A DNA stretch of 64,000 nucleotides from NCBI GenBank assembly GCA_017961625.1, contig JAGCWY010000133.1, positions 84,533 to 148,532 on the forward strand, written 5' to 3'. Positions 1-7,970 of this stretch are shown here, piece by piece. Position numbers and translations under genes: made by a program. Below the pieces are notes generated by a model. It searched no databases, had not been told where the DNA came from, and was given only the letters and a program-made list of their open reading frames with translations. The DNA comes from Ruminococcus sp. (GTDB lineage: Bacteria > Bacillota > Clostridia > Oscillospirales > Ruminococcaceae). How positions within the stretch are numbered: the first letter of the stretch is position 1; each line of letters starts with the position of its first letter.

Positions 1-578
1 CAGAGCGTGAGGAATTTGACCGCGCATGGGATGCGACTTACGACCCCGATACTGCTATGAGAAAGATCGAATTTGCTGTCGGTGATGACGACCTTGACTA
101 TATCACTGGTGATGATGAGGATCTGGGCTATGGTTTCAACAGCAACGGTGAAGCTCTTGACGAAAGTACAGTAGACGAACTTTGCAGGATAGCAAATGAG
201 ATACTGGACAGTTCAGAGCTTGCTCAGTATGACAGATATACTCATGTCGACCGTGACTCATTCGAGTATTACGGCTCTATCCCGTACATACAGGAAGAGT
301 TCTATATCTGCTTTGAGCTCAGAGGTGACGGAAAGTGGTTCCTTGACAACGGTTTCGTAGATTTCGGCGGTGAACTTAAAGGCTGGAACGTTTCAAAGGA
401 TTATGCTTTTAAGTGTGACATCTACATAAAGAACGGCGAAGTCATAGATATTATCTATGATGAAACTCCTGCTGCACCTTACGGAGCAGATTACAACTAT
501 GAAGCTATCGCCAGATACATCAAGGAACTGGCTGCTCCTGTGGCTATGGAGATATACAACGGAACGACGAATATATAA
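1..578 (+). CDS. 5'-partial acidic protein of unknown function
   Basis: I do not recognise this protein. The frame is already open at base 3 and reads without a stop into the ATG at 57, so the gene most likely begins outside the window and that ATG is internal. At least 191 residues are visible, ending at TAA 576-578. The product is strongly acidic and rich in Tyr and Asp, with no membrane segment. The basic tag shared by its downstream neighbours would be at the missing N-terminus, so it cannot be checked. It is followed by a strong hairpin and then by a tagged protein, which suggests it belongs to the same cluster. Confidence 0.75.
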   Translation, partial: EREEFDRAWDATYDPDTAMRKIEFAVGDDDLDYITGDDEDLGYGFNSNGEALDESTVDELCRIANEILDSSELAQYDRYTHVDRDSFEYYGSIPYIQEEFYICFELRGDGKWFLDNGFVDFGGELKGWNVSKDYAFKCDIYIKNGEVIDIIYDETPAAPYGADYNYEAIARYIKELAAPVAMEIYNGTTNI

Positions 579-591
579 CAGAGTTTATACT

Positions 592-620
592 CTCCCCGGC
601 GGTCACGTACCGTCGGGGAG
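592..620 (+). terminator. GC-rich intergenic hairpin
   Basis: An 11-bp stem (592-602 with 610-620, one G-T pair) closes a 7-base loop. No T-run follows, so it may be a weak terminator, an RNA-processing site or an mRNA-stabilising end rather than a classical intrinsic terminator. Confidence 0.45.
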
Positions 621-647
621 GAGTAAATATACAGTGAGGTGAAAAAT

Positions 648-2504
648 ATGAAAATAAAGATCAACGGCAGTGTTATCGCGGCTTCAAGTGATTACGCCGA
701 TAAAAATGTCAAGTCTGCTTGTGGTGGGCGAAAAGCAATTAAGTCCGCAGTTGACGGCAAGCTCCCCTATGATCTTGTAAGTATGCTTGTAGTTTTAAGA
801 GATTATGTAGATACTTCAAGTGCTTATGTGAGTGATGAACATAACAAGCTTGTTGATATAGCTGACAGTATGTATAATGCAGGTTTAAACATAGATGAAA
901 TGCGACCTGAGTATAAATCTGTTTATGAGAAGTATGGTCGGAAGTTTTTTGATACAGTACTTAAAGATGCATCTGCTATCGACAGTCAGCTTACCCGTAA
1001 TAATTTAAACGATCTTATTGCTGATTATGAAGATAGAGCTAATGCTTTTATCGGTGTTGAAGGTGCTTGTGGTAGTAAGAAATCAGTTAAGGCTGCGGAG
1101 CAGGACGGTAATAAAAAGTTCCGTATTGATGTATATAAAAAGGGGAACCCCGATGCTCTTATAAAACGAGAATATAAAACTTGTAATTCCAAAGAAGAAG
1201 CACAAAAATATGGACAGTCCATCGCTGACGGTAATACTGTAAATGTCATGGAAGTAAAAAGCTCCTGTTCAAAGAGAAAGTCTGTACGAGCTGCTGCTGT
1301 AATGGCAGGCCCAGGAGCAGGTTATACTATCAAGTGGAATCTCGAAAGCATTAATAATATCAATTCTTTCAATGTTACTAACGTATCTGAGCCTGATGAA
1401 TATGGTCTTATAACAGTAGAAGCTGATTGTGATGTAGATGTTACAGTCGAAATCGTAGAAGCTTATTCTTATTATTATGGTATCGATCGTCCTATAAACG
1501 GTGTACCTGCTAAAATGACAAAAGTATCATTTGAAATAGACCCTGATCAGTGGCCTGAATTAGGTTCATTCTATGATGCAGGTGTAGATTTTGCTGCTGA
1601 ATTCCTGAATAATGAAATTTATGATACTATCAGTAACGGCGAAGTAATGTATGGCGGCGGTTGGTCGCATTCTACATGGGACGGTACACTTACTGATTAT
1701 GAACATGACGGACTCATAGAGATTAAGGTTACTGATGAAGAAACCATAGAGTACGTTGACGATGCTGTAAGCGGTGCTTTTGAGTATGATAATGAATATG
1801 ATGCAGTTGAAGAGAGCAAACGTAACAATTCAGTTAAAACTAAGAGAAGCCGCATAACTGCAGCGGAAGGTTCTTTTGAAGCAAATGTGGAAAAAATCAA
1901 GTATTATGCTTCTAAAGTGATGGAAGATATTAATGCAGCCTCTCAGATTTTCCAAAATAGTGGCGAGAGTTGGACTCCTATCGAAGTGCCTGATGTACCT
2001 GTTGAAGATGATGGACAACTCTTCTATGAATGGTACGTACAGGATTATGTGGATTTATTCGATGGCAATCACCCTGATGGTGGAGAAATAATCCAATCTT
2101 ACAACCGTAGAGGTTCAGAGTTTAATGTATCTTATGGTTACTTTAATAGTAAAGACTTGTATAATTATGGTGACGATGTTGAATCCCTTATGGAGTTTGT
2201 AGAGGGGGCTAACTACATGGAAGATTTGTACTGGGTCACATTTGAAAATGGCTGCACTATTCAGGATTTAGCCACAGACCCTTACAAGGTATTCAATAAT
2301 TATGATGATGAAGATAAGCTTTATTATTCGGAAGAAGTGCTTGCTGAATTTGACCTGTGGACTCAGAGCGATAGGCAGTATGATTTAGCAAAGGATGCTC
2401 AGGGCATAGTAAACTTGTACAAGGAAGTATCCGATTATTTCTCATATGATAATGCAGAGCAAGCTGCTCAGGAATTCTATTCAGACTACTTATTTCCCAT
2501 ATGA
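648..2504 (+). CDS. 618-aa multi-tag protein, possible virion polyprotein
   Basis: Unrecognised. ATG 648 is chosen because a GAGGTG ribosome site lies at 636-641; a GTG at 639 overlaps that site. Basic tag sequences recur: near residues 10-14 (IAASS), 20-25 (NVKSAC), 29-35 (KAIKSAV), about 144 (KKSVKAAEQDG), about 210 (KRKSVRAA) and about 400 (RSRITAAEG). The stretches between them are acidic, tyrosine-rich and unlike each other, so the protein looks like several modules joined by tags. No membrane segment is seen. The last codons lie in a 55-bp tandem duplication that has shifted the frame, so the C-terminus (..YLFPI) is not ancestral. A role inside the virion or in early takeover is inference. 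Confidence 0.85.
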   Translation: MKIKINGSVIAASSDYADKNVKSACGGRKAIKSAVDGKLPYDLVSMLVVLRDYVDTSSAYVSDEHNKLVDIADSMYNAGLNIDEMRPEYKSVYEKYGRKFFDTVLKDASAIDSQLTRNNLNDLIADYEDRANAFIGVEGACGSKKSVKAAEQDGNKKFRIDVYKKGNPDALIKREYKTCNSKEEAQKYGQSIADGNTVNVMEVKSSCSKRKSVRAAAVMAGPGAGYTIKWNLESINNINSFNVTNVSEPDEYGLITVEADCDVDVTVEIVEAYSYYYGIDRPINGVPAKMTKVSFEIDPDQWPELGSFYDAGVDFAAEFLNNEIYDTISNGEVMYGGGWSHSTWDGTLTDYEHDGLIEIKVTDEETIEYVDDAVSGAFEYDNEYDAVEESKRNNSVKTKRSRITAAEGSFEANVEKIKYYASKVMEDINAASQIFQNSGESWTPIEVPDVPVEDDGQLFYEWYVQDYVDLFDGNHPDGGEIIQSYNRRGSEFNVSYGYFNSKDLYNYGDDVESLMEFVEGANYMEDLYWVTFENGCTIQDLATDPYKVFNNYDDEDKLYYSEEVLAEFDLWTQSDRQYDLAKDAQGIVNLYKEVSDYFSYDNAEQAAQEFYSDYLFPI

Positions 2505-2544
2505 TAATGCAAAGCAAGCTGTTTAGGAATTCTATTCAGACTAC
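2435..2544 (+). repeat. 55-bp tandem duplication at the 3' end of the 618-aa gene
   Basis: Bases 2435-2489 and 2490-2544 are adjacent copies with only a few mismatches. Because 55 is not a multiple of three, the first gene ends at TGA 2502-2504 inside copy two. Without the duplication the frame would run on from ..SDY to DDDIEGIT and stop at a TAATG junction with the next gene. Confidence 0.9.
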
Positions 2545-2570
2545 GATGATGATATCGAGGGCATAACATA

Positions 2571-2885
2571 ATGAAACGCTATATTAAAGCAGACTTCGAG
2601 TTTCAACCGTGGAAATCCTCTGATTTCACGATCAGGGGTGGCTGGTATAACGGCAGGCTGCAGGGACAACAAGGACAGTATCGTTACCAAATATATTTTG
2701 GTAACGATATCTCCCCACTGGAAACCAAAGGCGGTTCGTCCTTTACGTCAAAAGCAAAAGCTTCCGACTGGCTCCGAAAGTTCCTGAAAGAAGCAAATGC
2801 TCAGCGTAAAGATATGTACGATGACGGTTTTCAGGAAATACTGGATTTCAAACCCCAGGATTTTATTGATGAATTTATGAGGTGA
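2571..2885 (+). CDS. tagged small protein (MKRYIKAD), 104 aa
   Basis: Unrecognised protein opening with the shared MKRYIKA tag. The body is moderately charged, with WYNGRLQGQQGQYRYQIYFG near residues 24-43, which could form beta-strands, then a basic helix around residues 60-80. The ATG directly follows the TAA of the ancestral reading frame of the preceding gene, so translation was probably coupled before the 55-bp duplication. No clear Shine-Dalgarno site is present. No homologous family is recognised. Confidence 0.75.
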   Translation: MKRYIKADFEFQPWKSSDFTIRGGWYNGRLQGQQGQYRYQIYFGNDISPLETKGGSSFTSKAKASDWLRKFLKEANAQRKDMYDDGFQEILDFKPQDFIDEFMR

Positions 2886-2889
2886 TACT

Positions 2890-3501
2890 ATGAAAATTAA
2901 AGCTAACAAAACAGCAATAAAGTGTACTGGTGACAATTATAAGGTCAGTCAGCTTAGAAAAATGTTAAATGATATAGACTACGATAACAATCCTAATTGG
3001 TCCCATGCTATACTGAAATCGGGAAGTTCCAAAGGTATTATCCTTGATGCTGGCGCAATTAATCTTCTGATAGATTATTATACTAATGTATATGAGCCTG
3101 TTGATGCTTCTACTAATAGAAGGGCTATAAAGGCAAATACATCGTCATTCAGAACGGAATTTCAAAGTTTCCTTGATAGAGTTGACCGTCAGGTATCCGA
3201 TGCATTATATCAATATGATGATGCAATGTGGGATGTAAAAGGTACAATGGCACCTGGTGACCATAGCTATTGGTGCGAGTTGAATCTTTACTGTGATGGA
3301 GAAGAAGCTGGAACAGTAAATATCGAATGTACAGAAGAATCAGGTACTAAAGTAAGAACTGATGCTCTTGTGGTGACGGTTTCAGATTCAGACACTATAC
3401 AATCATATGGTAATTCGTTTGATGATATATATAATGAATGTGTCGGTGAGCTTATAAGACTTGCTGAGGACTATGTGAATTTTGTCCGTATTAAGTATTG
3501 A
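2890..3501 (+). CDS. two-module tagged protein, 203 aa
   Basis: Unrecognised. ATG 2890 lies just behind the GAGGTGAT ribosome site that overlaps the end of the upstream gene. A tag-like sequence sits at the N-terminus (NKTAIKC, residues 6-12) and a second near residue 77 (NRRAIKAN), dividing the protein into a 70-residue helical module and a 120-residue acidic module. Spacing to the preceding gene is 4 bases, so they are co-transcribed. This is the same one-tag-per-module pattern as in the longer neighbours. Confidence 0.8.
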   Translation: MKIKANKTAIKCTGDNYKVSQLRKMLNDIDYDNNPNWSHAILKSGSSKGIILDAGAINLLIDYYTNVYEPVDASTNRRAIKANTSSFRTEFQSFLDRVDRQVSDALYQYDDAMWDVKGTMAPGDHSYWCELNLYCDGEEAGTVNIECTEESGTKVRTDALVVTVSDSDTIQSYGNSFDDIYNECVGELIRLAEDYVNFVRIKY

Positions 3502-3521
3502 TAAATTTATGAGGTGACTGT

Positions 3522-3962
3522 ATGAAGATAGTGTCCAATCACAACCAACAGTTCGTAAAAGCCGCAGCTGATATTGCAGGCATGATGATATATGCCAGCT
3601 CCGGGCAGGTGGAAATATACGAAGAAAGTTATACCGAGGGTGAGGGCGATCTGATAACTACATGGGATTTTCCTTTGAAAGGTCAGTATGCCAATGCCCA
3701 GGAACTTGTAAACGATATAGCTGAGTCCTCAGGGATTTTTTCTAATAAGCTTGAGGATTATGTTTATCTTGCCGGTACATTACAGACGAGTGCTCTTGTA
3801 AGTCTGGAAAATGACGAGCCTACTGAGGAAGAACTTGCTGCATGGCAGAACGACGAATATGAATTATACAGTCAGAATCTTATCCTGCCGGTGGAAGTTG
3901 GTTCGGGCACTCATGAGATGACAGAGGACGAAGCTAAGGCATTTGGTATTTCAATATATTAA
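3522..3962 (+). CDS. tagged acidic protein, 146 aa
   Basis: Unrecognised. It starts at ATG 3522 after a GAGGTGACT ribosome site. Its N-terminus, MKIVSNHNQQFVKAAADIAG, holds a diverged tag (FVKAA, residues 11-15). The rest is acidic with many Glu and Tyr residues and no membrane segment. It closes the first run of close-packed genes; a 195-base intergenic region with two hairpins and a class III promoter motif follows. Confidence 0.8.
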   Translation: MKIVSNHNQQFVKAAADIAGMMIYASSGQVEIYEESYTEGEGDLITTWDFPLKGQYANAQELVNDIAESSGIFSNKLEDYVYLAGTLQTSALVSLENDEPTEEELAAWQNDEYELYSQNLILPVEVGSGTHEMTEDEAKAFGISIY

Positions 3963-3969
3963 TATCAGC

Positions 3970-4000
3970 TATCCGGGCAGCACAAGCAACTGTCCGGATA
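3970..4000 (+). terminator. intergenic hairpin after the 146-aa gene
   Basis: An 11-bp stem (3970-3980 with 3990-4000, one G-T pair) with a 9-base loop and no T-run. It resembles the hairpin at 592-620 in stem length and in lacking a T-tract. Confidence 0.45.
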
Positions 4001-4096
4001 AATGAGATACAGCAGCTTGTTAAGCAGTATCCTGCATGGTTTCAGTCGTTTGCGGATCTTATAGCAGGATAGTTTCAGACAGCAGATATTCCAAAT

Positions 4097-4138
4097 AACC
4101 TTGTATAGTGGTAGACAGTATATGTCTGCCACTTTTTA
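4097..4138 (+). promoter_or_regulatory. class III promoter motif abutting an intrinsic terminator
   Basis: AACCTTGTATA at 4097-4107 runs directly into an 11-bp stem (4107-4117 with 4123-4133) followed by five T's. A TATAGT -10 element at 4104-4109 would start RNA near the hairpin loop. The hairpin would therefore stop upstream transcription without affecting RNA started here. The next gene begins at 4158. Confidence 0.55.
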
Positions 4139-4157
4139 TATATACGAGGTGAAAACT

Positions 4158-4694
4158 TTGATACCCGATAATTTAGGAAAAAAGGCTGAATCGAAGATAA
4201 AGGAATGGCTTGACCGACCTGAGGACGGATACTGTATCGACCGTATCTACGACCAGGTATCAGGCTATTACGGCAGCAAGAACATATCAGACTTTGAGTT
4301 CTTCAAATCCCCCTACCTTTACTATATCGAAAGCAAAGCCACATACGATGACAGCTTCAAGTTCTCCATGCTGACGGAATATCAGTATACGAGTCTGCTC
4401 CGCAAATCCAAGATAAAAGGGGTATTCGGAGTAGTTATCGTGCTGTTCGCTTCGTATCAGAGAGCCTTTATCCTTGATATCCGGGATATAGACAAGCTCA
4501 TAAATGAACATGACAAGCATTCATTGAATATAAAGAAGATAGATAAATGGACAATTCCATATGTTGAGATACAGACAGTTCCGAGCAGAAAGGCTCTGCT
4601 CGACTATACAGGGGAGTTTGATTTCCCGAAGGAGAATGCAGATGAAGATATATGTCAAAGCCCAGGAGCAGGCAAGGTGGCAGAAAGCCTTTGA
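4158..4694 (+). CDS. recU: RecU-like Holliday junction resolvase
   Basis: Predicted PD-(D/E)XK endonuclease of the RecU family, which cleaves four-way DNA junctions during recombination. TTG 4158 is chosen because a GAGGTG site lies 7 bases upstream. From this start the protein has 178 residues, close to the family's usual size. D45 in SDFEF, E58 and K60 in IESK, and Q76 in TEYQYTSLL fit the catalytic pattern, followed by the hydrophobic strand GVFGVVIVLF. The last 53 bases overlap the next gene. It would act with the phage RecA and polymerase encoded at 46-55 kb. Family assignment is from motif reading and not confirmed by search. Confidence 0.7.
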   Translation: MIPDNLGKKAESKIKEWLDRPEDGYCIDRIYDQVSGYYGSKNISDFEFFKSPYLYYIESKATYDDSFKFSMLTEYQYTSLLRKSKIKGVFGVVIVLFASYQRAFILDIRDIDKLINEHDKHSLNIKKIDKWTIPYVEIQTVPSRKALLDYTGEFDFPKENADEDICQSPGAGKVAESL

Positions 4695-5001
4695 ACTGAG
4701 CCGTTCCAATACCACACCGCTGCTGTTCTGGCGAGCTGTGAAGAAAGCAATGACTGAGCATGGTGAGGACCTTACCGACTGGATACCGAAGTTTGACGAA
4801 TGGTCATCTCCTGCTTCAAAAGTCCCATATCACACCAACAGGACTGACGGATTTACCGAGACCATGAAGAGTATGCCCTATGACTTTCAGCTGGCGTACA
4901 GCGGTCAGTTCAATGTAATTATGGAATTTGACTTTATGAATATGCGTAAAGGGTCGGGATATTTCTATTTTGCAAGCAATCAGGGCGGTGATGATGCATG
5001 A
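4642..5001 (+). CDS. tagged-like small protein (MKIYVKAQ), 119 aa
   Basis: Unrecognised. ATG 4642 follows GGAG at 4631 and lies inside the end of the resolvase gene in another frame. The N-terminus MKIYVKAQ is a variant of the shared tag. The middle holds helical basic segments and the C-terminus has an aromatic strand (FDFMNMRKGSGYFYF). The 3' end overlaps the next start by four bases (ATGA), which indicates coupled translation. Confidence 0.75.
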   Translation: MKIYVKAQEQARWQKAFELSRSNTTPLLFWRAVKKAMTEHGEDLTDWIPKFDEWSSPASKVPYHTNRTDGFTETMKSMPYDFQLAYSGQFNVIMEFDFMNMRKGSGYFYFASNQGGDDA

Positions 5002-5321
5002 GGATATATGTACAATGCGCTGCCGACCCGAAAAGCTTTCGTGAGATACGACAGCTCAAAGACAGACGTAAACTTTCAAATTTCAAGGTCTTCGAGATAA
5101 AAGAGTATAAATCTGACGGGGAGTTCAAAGGATATACATATATTTATTCTTATGAATATAATGATAAATACTATCTTGCTATGGATATCCTTAACCCTGC
5201 TCCCAAACACAGATATAGCGACAGCAGAAACAGTGTACACAGGACATTTGAAGATAAGAACGCAGCCAATGATTATTTCCGAAAGGCTGTAAGCGGAAAG
5301 GAATGGAAGAGAGTGGAATGA
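4998..5321 (+). CDS. tagged-like small protein (MRIYVQCA), 107 aa
   Basis: Unrecognised. It starts at ATG 4998, overlapping the upstream stop, with a GGCGGTGATG ribosome site. MRIYVQCA matches the tag in spacing and hydrophobicity, with Gln in place of the usual Lys/Arg. A basic segment (residues 14-35) is followed by repeated Tyr-rich beta-like stretches (YTYIYSYEYNDKYYLAMD). It overlaps the next gene by four bases. Confidence 0.75.
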   Translation: MRIYVQCAADPKSFREIRQLKDRRKLSNFKVFEIKEYKSDGEFKGYTYIYSYEYNDKYYLAMDILNPAPKHRYSDSRNSVHRTFEDKNAANDYFRKAVSGKEWKRVE

Positions 5322-5875
5322 AACGATATATCAGATCAGCGGCCACACCACAGGAATATAACGATAGACAGACTGCCCCCGGCTCAACTCTGAAAACCTA
5401 CAAAGGCAGCCCTATAAAGCGCAGCAGTCGGTACGGGGTAGGTAAGGAGATAGGCGGCGACATATATTTTCATAAGATGTATGCTCCTGAGATAATTCCG
5501 CAGGATGTTCTCCGCAACGCCAGGCAGATACTGGAGCAGGAACATCCCGGATTTGAATATAACTGTATGAGATATAGTCCGAAGACAGGTGCTGTTTCAT
5601 TCCAGGAATGTCCTAACTTTGATACTGCAAGGGAGCCGGTGGTAGGGGACTACATCAATGTATTTCCCGATGGGGCTGTAAAGACCGGTCATTCCAACTA
5701 TATCTTCCATCATCGCTGGCTGTGGGTACGTGACGATTACACAGGCTTCGATGTTCCCGAAGCGTGGGAGTGGTCAAGGCAGTGGCTCAATACATTGCAG
5801 GAAACATCTGACGGTAACGGTATCGGTAGATGGAATGCCCAGCTTGAAAGGTATGGACTTCCTAAAGAGGGTTAG
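5318..5875 (+). CDS. tagged protein (MKRYIRSAA), 185 aa
   Basis: Unrecognised. ATG 5318 overlaps the preceding stop, and the protein opens with the canonical tag MKRYIRSAA, which is why this ATG is preferred to the in-frame GTG-like codons upstream. The body is rich in Pro, Gly and Trp, with residues 70-150 likely forming a compact beta-rich fold (HHRWLWVRDDYTGF). No catalytic motif is recognised. It is the fourth gene of an overlapping set that begins with the resolvase. Confidence 0.8.
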   Translation: MKRYIRSAATPQEYNDRQTAPGSTLKTYKGSPIKRSSRYGVGKEIGGDIYFHKMYAPEIIPQDVLRNARQILEQEHPGFEYNCMRYSPKTGAVSFQECPNFDTAREPVVGDYINVFPDGAVKTGHSNYIFHHRWLWVRDDYTGFDVPEAWEWSRQWLNTLQETSDGNGIGRWNAQLERYGLPKEG

Positions 5876-5904
5876 AGTAAAATTATTTTGTCGGGGTGAT
5901 AGCT

Positions 5905-6165
5905 ATAACAAATATTTTAATAATAAGCCCGTTCCGTTATGTAGTACTTAAAAAATGCAGAGAACTTATGACATGGATAGGCAGGACCGATAAGCCTGAT
6001 CAGAGAGTATACGCCATTCATGCCATGCCGGACGAAGTCGGGTTCCGGCTTCATGGCAAATCCTTCGACTTTGCATATATAGATACAAGTTATTTACCCG
6101 AGGAAGTGGCAGAGATACGCTGTCATATCATGGGTACTATATATAAAAATATTAAGTTTATCTGA
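5905..6165 (+). CDS. small protein with a probable non-standard ATA start
   Basis: Unrecognised, about 87 residues. A typical GGGGTGAT ribosome site at 5893-5900 is followed at normal distance by ATA (5905), where neighbouring genes have ATG. The only in-frame upstream alternative is a GTG at 5896 lying inside the ribosome site. Either ATA is used weakly or a start codon has been lost by mutation. The product begins ITNILIISPFRYVVL and has a compact C-terminal half. No tag is evident. The coding region is intact to TGA 6163-6165. Confidence 0.5.
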   Translation: MTNILIISPFRYVVLKKCRELMTWIGRTDKPDQRVYAIHAMPDEVGFRLHGKSFDFAYIDTSYLPEEVAEIRCHIMGTIYKNIKFI

Positions 6166-6175
6166 GGTGATAGAT

Positions 6176-6559
6176 ATGAGAATCAAGAGAAAGCACGCTA
6201 TAACTGCAAGCACGTTTGACCCTGATACGGATTTCGGTGGAGCATACAGCACGCTTGCAGCAGAAGCAAGAAAAGTCGATTACGACCTTGAAGTAGACAG
6301 TGACCTTAATATTACGCTGAAATGCACTAAGGACGAAAAGTTTATGCCCGAGCTTGAAGTTGAGACGGTTATTGAGGACGGTATCTATTACTATGCAGTA
6401 GATATGGATTTTCCCGAGCTCAACTATGATGATATGGACTACTCCGACAGTGCTCATTACTGGGTCGCTTCGAGATGGGAGCCGGTTACTCGTTTTGCCG
6501 AAAAGCTCAATCGTTTCAGCTTTGACCCCTCGCAGGAACTGGAAACTGCAAATGTCTGA
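6176..6559 (+). CDS. tagged acidic protein (MRIKRKHAITAS), 127 aa
   Basis: Unrecognised. ATG 6176 sits 7 bases after GAGGTGA. The N-terminus MRIKRKHAITAS ends in a tag variant (AITAS), after which the protein turns acidic. The middle contains YYYAVDMDFPELNYDDMDY, then an aromatic C-terminal half. It is the last gene before a class I promoter, so it probably ends the transcript that starts near 4.1 kb. Confidence 0.8.
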   Translation: MRIKRKHAITASTFDPDTDFGGAYSTLAAEARKVDYDLEVDSDLNITLKCTKDEKFMPELEVETVIEDGIYYYAVDMDFPELNYDDMDYSDSAHYWVASRWEPVTRFAEKLNRFSFDPSQELETANV

Positions 6560-6566
6560 AAAGTGC

Positions 6567-6595
6567 TTGACAATCACATGGTGACATGATATAAT
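6567..6595 (+). promoter_or_regulatory. class I promoter for the HD-domain gene
   Basis: TTGACA (6567-6572) and TATAAT (6590-6595) are separated by exactly 17 bases. The spacer contains AATCACATGGTGACATGA, which is repeated exactly at 19537. TCAC-ATG-GTGA within it is an inverted repeat and a likely operator. It reads into the gene at 6633. Confidence 0.85.
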
Positions 6596-6632
6596 ATAAG
6601 GGAAGAATATCGTGTCAAAGGAGATGTGATTT

Positions 6633-7505
6633 ATGTCAGATTTTAAACCAAAGAGTGAGTTCCGTTATCGTTTTGTCCGCAGGGGCTGTACCAGTAAATC
6701 ATGGGAAGTATGGAAAGACGATAAGGAGATGGCTCGTATCGAAGTAGCAGGCAATATCACCGCTGTGCCGAAAGCCGATTACGCAGGTATTCATGGTATC
6801 GATGACTGGCTTACTGAGATAGAGCATGAGTTCTGGGACTATATGAATCGTCCTGAGTTTATCATCGGTGAGCTCATACCCGGTGACCTGCTCCGCGACG
6901 AGCCTGTTACCCCGGAGCGGCAGCAGGAACTCAAAGAATACTGTGAGCGGTACATTATGGGCTGCTGCTACGCTATGTATGAAGACAGCACAGCCGAGCA
7001 GTACGCTGCGAGAGCTATCAAGTGGCTCAGTTCCACTGATTTTTATGTTGCTCCTGCTTCAACCAAGTATCATGATGATGACCCGTCAGGTCTGCTCAGG
7101 CATACTCTGAAAGTAGTGAACAATGTAACCGAGCTCTCGGGAGTATCAGCATACAGAGGTGTGAACCTTGCCGAGGCTGTGCTTGCGGCTATCGTTCACG
7201 ACTGGTGCAAAATAAATTTCTATGAACAGTATAAACGGAATGTGAAGAACCCCGATACGGGTAAATGGGAAGAAGTCCTTGCCTACAGGCATAAAGAACC
7301 TGAGTTCCCGTTCGGTCACGGTATCACTTCCATGTATATGGCTGAGAAGTTGTTCAAAATGTCCGCGGAGCAGGCGTTAGCTGTCCGCTGGCATATGGGT
7401 GTATACGATGTTTCTGACTATCAGAAAGCGGAGCTGTACCAGGCTACGAACAAGTATCCTATGGTCCTGCTCCTGCAGATGGCAGATCAGATGTCGTTGT
7501 TATAA
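6633..7505 (+). CDS. HD-domain phosphohydrolase
   Basis: Predicted metal-dependent HD hydrolase of 290 residues. H157 (LLRHTLKVV), H189-D190 (AIVHDWCK), H229 (FGHG), H254 (RWHMG) and D285 follow the order expected for an HD fold, resembling the YhaM-type nuclease and nucleotidase groups. Its substrate (nucleotide or RNA) cannot be told from sequence. The N-terminal 140 residues match nothing I recognise. The last five residues, QMSLL, fit the clamp-binding pattern QxxLF/L, but loosely. It stands alone behind a class I promoter with an AAAGGAGATGTG ribosome site and is followed by a terminator. Confidence 0.8.
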   Translation: MSDFKPKSEFRYRFVRRGCTSKSWEVWKDDKEMARIEVAGNITAVPKADYAGIHGIDDWLTEIEHEFWDYMNRPEFIIGELIPGDLLRDEPVTPERQQELKEYCERYIMGCCYAMYEDSTAEQYAARAIKWLSSTDFYVAPASTKYHDDDPSGLLRHTLKVVNNVTELSGVSAYRGVNLAEAVLAAIVHDWCKINFYEQYKRNVKNPDTGKWEEVLAYRHKEPEFPFGHGITSMYMAEKLFKMSAEQALAVRWHMGVYDVSDYQKAELYQATNKYPMVLLLQMADQMSLL

Positions 7506-7513
7506 GCAATTCC

Positions 7514-7556
7514 GGGCAAAACCTTATATATCAGCAAATAGGGTTTTGCCCTTTTA
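7514..7556 (+). terminator. intrinsic terminator with a class III motif in its loop
   Basis: A 10-bp stem (7514-7523 with 7542-7551) is followed by TTTTATTTA. The loop contains AACCTTATATATCAGC (from 7520), a 16-mer repeated at 10987 and related to the class III promoter motif. The next gene starts at 7578. Confidence 0.75.
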
Positions 7557-7577
7557 TTTACGAAAGGAGTGCTATTT

Positions 7578-7955
7578 ATGGCATATAGCTATCATGATGC
7601 GTTAAAAGCAGATATCAAGGAATGGATAGATGAAAATATCAACCTCGATGAATACGAAGATAATGAGGACCTTTATGAGACGATCAACGATGACCTCTGG
7701 GTCGAGGACGATGTAACGGGTAACGGCTCGGGTAATTATACCAAAGACAACGGTGATGCATGGAAGTGGCTTCGTGATGACCCCGATGCTATGGATTATA
7801 TCCGTGATCTTGTATCAGAGTTTGGTATTGAAGCTGAGACCGTAGCAGAGAAGTTCCTTGAGGAAGATTACAGTTATTGGGACGTGTCTATCAGATGTTA
7901 TCTGCTTGGTCAGGTCCTTGACGAAGTTCTCGAAGAACTCGGCAGAGGTAGATAA
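7578..7955 (+). CDS. acidic protein, 125 aa
   Basis: Unrecognised. ATG 7578 follows GAAAGGAGTG. The product begins MAYSYHDALKADIKEWID and is very acidic in residues 15-70 (Asp/Glu runs), with YTKDNGDAWKWLRDDPDAM in the middle and a helical C-terminus. It lacks the basic tag, unlike most neighbours. The size, acidity and N-terminal helix recall small phage proteins that mimic DNA, but no residue pattern proves this. Confidence 0.8.
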   Translation: MAYSYHDALKADIKEWIDENINLDEYEDNEDLYETINDDLWVEDDVTGNGSGNYTKDNGDAWKWLRDDPDAMDYIRDLVSEFGIEAETVAEKFLEEDYSYWDVSIRCYLLGQVLDEVLEELGRGR

Positions 7956-7970
7956 TTGGGGGTATGAGCG

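Noticed and set aside
7578..7955. DNA-mimic inhibitor (anti-restriction protein)
   Set aside because: Acidity alone is not evidence, since most proteins of this cluster are acidic. No ArdA/Ocr-type pattern is seen.
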